Below, piece after piece: positions 6,276 through 11,058 of a DNA stretch of 11,058 nt. Below the pieces are notes generated by a model. That model did no database searches and was not told the origin of the DNA. It saw only the letters and a program-made list of their open reading frames with translations. Made by a program: the position numbers and the translations under genes. This DNA is from an uncultured Bacteroidota bacterium (GTDB lineage: Bacteria; Bacteroidota; Bacteroidia; Chitinophagales; S012-47), in NCBI GenBank assembly GCA_913062655.1, contig CAJXXO010000060.1:1-11058 (forward strand), written 5' to 3'. Position 1 is the first letter of the stretch, and the number at the start of each line of letters is the position of its first letter.

Positions 6276-7162
6276 TGCAATAGACGCAGGTAGGCGTTCA
6301 TGTCGTCTGCGAGGTCGGGTTTATGATGCTTGCGATAGTAGAGTTGCATCGTGGTCACCAGCAATTCGACTACAGCCAAGGTAGTCACCGGGCCGATATC
6401 ATCATAAAGGTCTGCCTGATCGATCTTTTTTAAGTGTTCCCGCAATTCGTGCCGGGTAAAAATCAGCCCTTTATTGGCAGGGTTGATGAAAAACTGAATG
6501 CCCCGTTGGAGTTCTTCTTTACCCCATAGCAGCCGGTCCTCATCCAACTCTTGCCGGCAATAAGCCAGGCAGAAATTGTCGGGGAGGATTACACCGTACA
6601 CCGGAAGGCCCAATTGTCGGGCCATAGCCAGGTATAGCATCCCGATGGTCAACTCATTGCCTTTTCTTGACTCCACGACTCGATTGAGGAAAAAGTCATG
6701 CCCCTCCACATCCTCTTCGACAGCTCGTACGGTAAAAGCCCATTGCCGGTAAAACACGTGGTTGAACAGGTTGATCTTTTCGATAGGAGAGGTGAAACCG
6801 CGCATTTCAACCCAGATGTCTCGCTTCAACTGATCAACGCGATTCCAAATCAGGTGCTCGTTGAAATCTGGATAGCGATGCTGTGCTATGATGAGTGCCC
6901 CGGAAAGCAAGTCTAATTCTGGAGTTTGTATCCAATGTTCGAACGCATTGAGGCTCTGTTCCAACTGAATGTGGTGGATTACATATTCAATGCGGTCTTG
7001 TAGCACCAGGTTGGGGGTGCCTTCCCACGCCTCCATCAGATGGGGTACAATCTCGCTGCCATAGCCACGCAGGCGCTCTTGTACATGATAAAACACCTCA
7101 GCATCCTGATCGTCCAGCAGGGTGATCAGGGCTTTGAGTTCTGTTGGTTCGATAGAGGCCAT
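6272..7162 (-). CDS. SirB1-like transglutaminase-fold protein
   Basis: The 296-residue cytoplasmic protein (no signal) begins at ATG 7162-7160, three bases after the topA stop, so it is probably in the topA operon. Residues 1-100 are helical and could be HEAT-like. Residues about 100-210 fit the SirB1/Transglut_core2 family: FLNRVVESRKGNELTIGMLYLAMARQLGLP, then VYGVILPDNFCLAY. The C-terminal 80 residues are helical. Compared with true transglutaminases, the position of the nucleophilic Cys (in the GNELTIG segment) is not Cys, and the PxHF-type His is replaced by Asn196 (LPDNF). The protein is therefore probably not a transglutaminase and may be a binding protein. Function is unknown; Bacteroidota homologues with an NF motif here are, to my memory, usual. 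Its 3' end overlaps the convergent arsC-like gene by four bases. Confidence 0.75.
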   Translation of the reverse strand: MASIEPTELKALITLLDDQDAEVFYHVQERLRGYGSEIVPHLMEAWEGTPNLVLQDRIEYVIHHIQLEQSLNAFEHWIQTPELDLLSGALIIAQHRYPDFNEHLIWNRVDQLKRDIWVEMRGFTSPIEKINLFNHVFYRQWAFTVRAVEEDVEGHDFFLNRVVESRKGNELTIGMLYLAMARQLGLPVYGVILPDNFCLAYCRQELDEDRLLWGKEELQRGIQFFINPANKGLIFTRHELREHLKKIDQADLYDDIGPVTTLAVVELLVTTMQLYYRKHHKPDLADDMNAYLRLLH

Positions 7163-7165
7163 TGG

Positions 7166-9499
7166 CTACTTCTTCTTTTTCCGGGTCGTTTTTCTCCTTC
7201 CACCACGCTTGGCGGGTGCCTTTTCGATAATTTCGAGACAATCTTCCAACGTCAATGCCTCTGCTTCCTTGTCTTTAGGAATCTTATAGTTGCGCTTGTC
7301 TTTTTTAATGTAAGGGCCATAGGGGCCATTGAGCACCTGGATGCCCTCTTCGTCAAAGGACTTGATCTCCTTCTTTTTGGCCGCTTCCATTTGCTCCTTG
7401 AGGAAAGGAATAGCTTCTTCGTAGGTAATCTCCAGGGGATCTTGTTCCTTCAAACTGTAGAACTTGCCTTTGTAACGCAGGTAAGGTCCGTATCGACCTT
7501 CGTTGGCTACAATCTCTTCCCCTTCCCATTCACCCAGGGTGCGTGGCAATTTGAAGAGCTCCAACGCCTCTTCCAGGGTGATCGTTTCTATGCTTTGGTT
7601 GGGGCGCAGCTTGGCGTATTGTTTTTCCTCTTCTTCCTGGCTTCCTAGCTGTACCATGGGTCCATATTTGCCCATGCGCGCTATGATCGGCTTACCGGTT
7701 TTTGGATCCTCGCCCAGTTCTCGCTCTCCGGTCACCCGTTCTGCATTCTCCAGGGTTTCCTGCACGTTGTCGTCAAAGGGCTGATAAAAATTATCGATCA
7801 TCTTGTCCCACTGCTTGTCCCCATCTGCGATGTCATCAAACTCCTTTTCCACCGCAGCGGTAAAATGGTAGTCCATGATCTTGGGAAAGTGCTCCATCAG
7901 GAAGTCGGTGACCAGCAAGCCTACATCTGTAGGGAAAAGCTTATTCTTCTCAGAACCGGCCATCTCCTTGAGGGTATGCTTTTCGTAGGTGCCTTCGGCC
8001 GGTAGCACGTACTGCGTGTATTCGCGTTCTGTTCCTGGCCGATCTTCTTTTACGATGTAGCCCCTTTTTTGAATGGTGCTGATGGTAGGGGCATAGGTGG
8101 AAGGACGACCGATGCCCAGCTCTTCCAGTTTTTTCACCAGGCTGGCTTCCGTGTATCGAGCGGGATGACGGCTGAATTTTTGGGTGGCGGTGATCTCCTT
8201 CAGGCTCAACTCCTGGCCGACCTGCATCGGTGGCAACATGTCAGTGGCCTCATCTTCACCTTCTTCATCGGTAGATTCAAAGTAAACCTTCAGGAATCCG
8301 TCAAACTTTACCACTTCGCCCTTCGCTGTAAACATTTGCTCCGATTCGCTGATCGAAATGTGAACGTTGGTACGTTCCAGTTGAGCGTCAGCCATTTGCG
8401 AAGCGATGGTTCGCTTCCAGATTAGGTCGTACAAGCGCTGTTCATCGCGTGCCCCAACCGACTTATTCATCATATCTGTCGGGCGAATCGCTTCGTGTGC
8501 TTCCTGTGCTCCGGCAGATTTACTGGTATAGTTGCGCGCTTTATGGTACTGATCGCCATATTGGCGCTTGATGGCAGCAGCCGCCCCCTGGCGTGCCGTA
8601 TCGGATAGGTTTACCGAGTCGGTACGCATGTAGGTGATGTGACCGTTTTCGTAGAGCTTTTGTGCCACAGTCATGGTGCGCGATACCGAAAAGCCTAGCT
8701 TACGACTGGCCTCCTGCTGCAAAGTGGAGGTTGTAAAGGGTGGAGCAGGTGTCTTTTTAGCCGGCTTGACATCAATATCATTGATGGTGAAAGCCGATTG
8801 GCTGCAATCCTGCAGGAATTGTTCTACCTCCTCCTCTGACTTCAAGTTGGTGGGCAGAGCGGCCTTCAGGGTAGCGATTTTACCATCCGGTCCTTTGAGG
8901 GTGAAAAAGGCCTCCACCTTGTAGGACACTTTCGGAGTAAAGGCGTTGATGTCACGTTCCCGCTCTACGATGAGGCGAACGGCAACCGACTGCACCCGTC
9001 CCGCACTCAGCGCATTTTTAAGGCTGACCTTGCGCCAGAGGATAGGGGAAACCTTAAATCCAACCAGGCGATCCAATACTCGTCTGGCTTGCTGGGCATA
9101 GACCAACTTCAGGTCAACTTTCCGTGGATTCTCAATGGCACGCTGTATAGCCGGTTTGGTGATCTCATGAAAAACAATGCGCTTGGTTTGATCCGGGTCC
9201 AGGCCCAGTACTTCGCACAAGTGCCAGGAGATGGCCTCTCCCTCCCGGTCTTCATCCGTTGCCAGCCATATCTCCTCCGCCTCTTTGGCGATCTTCTTCA
9301 AGTCCTTGACCAGTTTCTCTTTGTCTTTGGAGATGACATATTTTGGGGAGTAGTTATTTTCTACATCCACCGCCAGCTCCCCACCCGGGAGATCGCGGAT
9401 ATGGCCATAGGAGGATACCACCTTGAAATCTTTACCGAGGTATTTTTCAATGGTTTTGGCTTTGGCAGGGGACTCAACAATCAACAAATTCTTTGGCAT
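7166..9499 (-). CDS. topA: DNA topoisomerase I (type IA)
   Basis: This 777-residue enzyme relaxes negative supercoils by cutting one strand through a 5'-phosphotyrosine. The TOPRIM domain is at the N-terminus: LLIVESPAKAK with Glu9, and TDEDREGEAI with Asp82, Asp84 and Glu86, which bind Mg2+. VLDRLVGFKVSPILW (141-155) and SAGRVQSVAVRLIVERE (165-181) are typical core motifs. The active site is GHITYMRTDS with Tyr290 and Arg292. GIGRPSTYAPTI is at 462-473. The C-terminus has no CxxC zinc fingers. Instead it carries three GxYGPxxxx repeats (about 610, 668 and 724) and a basic tail (KRGGRRKTTRKKKK), as in Bacteroidota and mycobacterial enzymes. ATG 9499 gives the standard MPKNLLIVESPAKAK start. 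A promoter lies 56-87 bases upstream. Confidence 0.97.
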   Translation of the reverse strand: MPKNLLIVESPAKAKTIEKYLGKDFKVVSSYGHIRDLPGGELAVDVENNYSPKYVISKDKEKLVKDLKKIAKEAEEIWLATDEDREGEAISWHLCEVLGLDPDQTKRIVFHEITKPAIQRAIENPRKVDLKLVYAQQARRVLDRLVGFKVSPILWRKVSLKNALSAGRVQSVAVRLIVERERDINAFTPKVSYKVEAFFTLKGPDGKIATLKAALPTNLKSEEEVEQFLQDCSQSAFTINDIDVKPAKKTPAPPFTTSTLQQEASRKLGFSVSRTMTVAQKLYENGHITYMRTDSVNLSDTARQGAAAAIKRQYGDQYHKARNYTSKSAGAQEAHEAIRPTDMMNKSVGARDEQRLYDLIWKRTIASQMADAQLERTNVHISISESEQMFTAKGEVVKFDGFLKVYFESTDEEGEDEATDMLPPMQVGQELSLKEITATQKFSRHPARYTEASLVKKLEELGIGRPSTYAPTISTIQKRGYIVKEDRPGTEREYTQYVLPAEGTYEKHTLKEMAGSEKNKLFPTDVGLLVTDFLMEHFPKIMDYHFTAAVEKEFDDIADGDKQWDKMIDNFYQPFDDNVQETLENAERVTGERELGEDPKTGKPIIARMGKYGPMVQLGSQEEEEKQYAKLRPNQSIETITLEEALELFKLPRTLGEWEGEEIVANEGRYGPYLRYKGKFYSLKEQDPLEITYEEAIPFLKEQMEAAKKKEIKSFDEEGIQVLNGPYGPYIKKDKRNYKIPKDKEAEALTLEDCLEIIEKAPAKRGGRRKTTRKKKK

Positions 9500-9522
9500 A
9501 GAAACAGCTTAAGTAAGTGGTG

Positions 9523-9579
9523 AATCAGGGTTGTTATGCAATGCAACGATGCTGCAAAATAAAAGGTTTACCCCTGATT
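9523..9579. repeat. Inverted repeat AATCAGGG flanking the topA -7 box
   Basis: AATCAGGG at 9523-9530 and its exact reverse complement CCCTGATT at 9572-9579 are separated by 41 bases. One arm lies between the -33 and -7 boxes of the proposed topA promoter and the other lies in the early leader. They could be two half-sites of a regulator, or form a long-loop leader structure. An 8-base match this close is unlikely but possible by chance. Confidence 0.3.
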
Positions 9580-9586
9580 GGACAAA
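9555..9586 (-). promoter_or_regulatory. Bacteroidota-type promoter of topA
   Basis: On the minus strand, TTTG (9586-9583) is followed by 20 bases and TTATTTTG (9562-9555). This has one mismatch to TAnnTTTG and ideal spacing. Transcription would start near 9548, with a leader of about 50 bases before the topA ATG. Confidence 0.5.
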
Positions 9587-9619
9587 GGCGACTGTGTAAT
9601 TTGGCGTATCTTCTTGCCA

Positions 9620-9657
9620 TAGTATCTATTAGATACTAGCTTTTTTGATTTTTTTTT
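9620..9657 (+). terminator. Hairpin and T-run, terminator-like on the + strand, upstream of topA
   Basis: TAGTATCT (9620-9627) and AGATACTA (9631-9638) form a perfect 8-pair stem with loop ATT. GC, six T, GA and nine T follow on the + strand. This is the layout of an intrinsic terminator, though its stem is AT-rich. Both neighbouring genes (topA, yraN) are on the other strand, so it would only stop antisense transcripts. On the minus strand it is an A-tract plus palindrome, about 34-71 bases upstream of the topA -33 box, and could be bent DNA or an operator. Confidence 0.4.
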
Positions 9658-9706
9658 CTCTTGCATCGGGAAAGATGGATGCTGTTTGAACCGTTTGCCT
9701 TTTCGG

Positions 9707-10105
9707 TCAGAATGCGGTACCGTCAAGGGTGTCATCGGCATCGTCATGAGGGAAAAAGGCGTCTTCCAGGTGCTGGATGTGGGCAGAAACGGCCGGTGTG
9801 CCTATGATCGATAGGATATCAAAGCGTATCGGGCCCTCCCAGTCTATGGATTCTGCATAGGCCCAGGCTGCCTCGGCCAGGAGTGCCTGTTTCTTGTCAC
9901 TTACATGCTCGGCCGGATCGCCAAAGTAGTTGTTGTTTCGGGTTTTTACCTCCACGATGACCAAAGTATCGTTGTCTTGGGCAATAATGTCAACCTCTGC
10001 CTCAAAGGAGCGATAGTTTTGTGCCAACAGCTTATACCCTTGTTGCTGCAGGTATTGGGCGGCTACCTCTTCGCCCCAGGCGCCAAAATCGTTGTGCTCG
10101 GCCAT
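9707..10105 (-). CDS. yraN: YraN/UPF0102 family nuclease-like protein
   Basis: The 132-residue protein has the UPF0102 layout: FGAWGEEVAAQYLQQQGY (7-24), LLAQNYRS, then EAEVDIIAQ with Glu37 and Asp39, LVIVEVKTR with Glu52 and Lys54, and IRFDILSI at 93-100. These residues match the E...D...ExK core of restriction-endonuclease-like (PD-D/ExK) folds. Family members are linked to Holliday-junction-type or other DNA processing, but the precise role is not settled. The last 15 residues are acidic (HDDADDTLDG) and beyond the conserved core. The start codon lies one base after the stop of the upstream peptidase gene, so the two are probably co-transcribed and perhaps translationally coupled. No hairpin with a T-run follows on its own strand. 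Confidence 0.9.
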   Translation of the reverse strand: MAEHNDFGAWGEEVAAQYLQQQGYKLLAQNYRSFEAEVDIIAQDNDTLVIVEVKTRNNNYFGDPAEHVSDKKQALLAEAAWAYAESIDWEGPIRFDILSIIGTPAVSAHIQHLEDAFFPHDDADDTLDGTAF

Positions 10106-10106
10106 G

Positions 10107-11058
10107 TTAAGGCAGTACTATGACTTTTTGTTGATTCGTGCGCCCATCCGACAAGGTCCACTCCAATATCCAGGCACCGGCATCAGGGGCGGTTAGCTGT
10201 GTTGGGTGGGATACCCTTTCTTCCTGACCATTCAGGGTGATCCACCTTGCCTGTATCACGGGTTGATCGGTCACCAGTTGAAGGTTGGCATGGGCCGTCA
10301 CCGGGTTGGGGTAGAGTCGAGTGCTTGGAATGGGCTGTGCCACAGGCCAAATGGCGTGCGCCATGTGTCGCCCCATCACACCAAGGGTGCCACCTGCTGA
10401 GGGAGCAAAACAGTGCCCTTCCATGGCAGCATAGCCGTGTTGCACGAGTAAGGTATCCTGCTGGTATCCCCAGAGCACTTCGCCCTCATTCAGGCAATAT
10501 TGCTCACCTTCGACCCGGTAAGTGGGTTGTTCCAATGCTTTCACCGGAGGCATGGCGGTAGGGTCACCCAATAGTACAAAATGCTGACAGGTCAATTCTG
10601 TGAAGGTCATTGATTGGTGGTGAAAGGCTGCGTACAGATCCAGCTTAGCCAATCGAAGGGCTTCTCCGATCGTTCGGTGGTCGGCTTCCAGGTAGCGAAA
10701 GAGCGTGCGTTTGGTAACGGTGTCGCTGTAATCGTAAAGACATTCTCCCGTGCACCCGGTAAAGCTGGCCGCACCTGCATCGAGAAAGCTTTCGCCCAAT
10801 GATCGGCCCTGCGGGTAAACGAAGTTGGCGTTATCACAGGCAGCACTGAGCACTACCGTTGGTTCGGCTAGAGGTTGCGCCCCGACTTGTATAGTTGAGA
10901 TGCCCGGATCAAGACTATTCCAGCCGGCTTCATCGCCATGACCGTAATAAATGGCCCAGGGGGTACCCTGTCGCAATTGTTGCAATACCGTTTGCCCATC
11001 ATGCGTATCCTGCGTCTGTCGATAGAGGGTGACCGAAAACTGTCTGGCTTCCAACGAT
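10107..11058 (-). CDS. Gingipain-like (C25) cysteine peptidase with T9SS sorting domain, 5' end missing
   Basis: The frame is open to the right edge of the window, so the start is outside; about 316 C-terminal residues are visible. Counting from TTG 11054, they show WAIYYGHGDEAGW with His39, TVVLSAACDNANF with Cys73 and FVLLGDPTAMPP (159-170). This is the order His, Cys, LGDP known from peptidase family C25 (gingipains). Residues about 243-315 form a T9SS type A sorting domain (STRLYPNPVTAHANLQLV, ITLNGQEE, AGAWILEW, KVIVLP). The active-site Cys region (CDNANF) is unlike the CEFTRFD-type motif I recall for PorU, so this is more likely a secreted peptidase than the T9SS sortase. A catalytic role is inferred from the His/Cys pair. 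yraN follows after one base. Confidence 0.82.
   Translation of the reverse strand, partial: SLEARQFSVTLYRQTQDTHDGQTVLQQLRQGTPWAIYYGHGDEAGWNSLDPGISTIQVGAQPLAEPTVVLSAACDNANFVYPQGRSLGESFLDAGAASFTGCTGECLYDYSDTVTKRTLFRYLEADHRTIGEALRLAKLDLYAAFHHQSMTFTELTCQHFVLLGDPTAMPPVKALEQPTYRVEGEQYCLNEGEVLWGYQQDTLLVQHGYAAMEGHCFAPSAGGTLGVMGRHMAHAIWPVAQPIPSTRLYPNPVTAHANLQLVTDQPVIQARWITLNGQEERVSHPTQLTAPDAGAWILEWTLSDGRTNQQKVIVLP

Noticed and set aside
7040..7648. Long + strand open frames opposite topA and the SirB1-like gene
   Set aside because: They lack any recognisable domain and run antisense to clearly conserved proteins, so they are mirror frames of real genes.
9663..9682. GCATC...GATGC hairpin downstream of yraN as its terminator
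   Set aside because: The stem is five pairs, and on the yraN strand it is followed by A-rich, not T-rich, sequence.

Overview
The window looks like chromosomal DNA of a member of the Bacteroidota, at moderate GC content. Three lines of evidence support this. Three proteins end in a type A sorting domain of the type IX secretion system (T9SS), with the motif LYPNPV or LFPNPV near the start of the domain. At least three gene starts follow boxes that fit the Bacteroidota promoter form (TTTG, about 20 bases, TAnnTTTG). Shine-Dalgarno sequences are mostly weak. The family content (short asparaginase, DUF4878-like lipoprotein, TopA without zinc fingers) also fits, perhaps Saprospiria or Cytophagia, but I cannot place it more closely.

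Left part, + strand (1-3372): the 3' end of a T9SS cargo gene; a complete 833-residue secreted Asp-box (BNR/sortilin-like) beta-propeller with its own T9SS domain; and a small lipoprotein gene behind a very good Bacteroidota promoter.

Centre, + strand (3456-5817): four genes packed head to tail with overlaps of 29, 7 and 20 bases. They encode a single-domain asparaginase, an exported protein with two NTF2/DUF4878-like repeats, an exported permuted papain-fold (YiiX/DUF830-like) hydrolase, and a lipoprotein with one DUF4878-like domain and a long acidic Met-rich tail. A promoter precedes the first gene and a rho-independent terminator follows the last. Three of the four products appear to be exported, so this is probably an envelope-related operon with no obvious published name. 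It is the least ordinary part of the window. A separate arsC/Spx-family reductase gene follows (5937-6275).

Right part, - strand (11058-6272): a 5'-truncated gingipain-like (C25) peptidase with a T9SS domain is followed one base later by a YraN/UPF0102 nuclease-like gene. A 207-base spacer with a topA promoter and several inverted repeats comes next. Then come topA (DNA topoisomerase I) and, three bases after it, a SirB1-like transglutaminase-fold protein. That last gene runs convergently into arsC, and their stop codons overlap.

No rRNA, tRNA, CRISPR array, insertion sequence or prophage gene was seen. No stretch over 300 bases lacks a gene.
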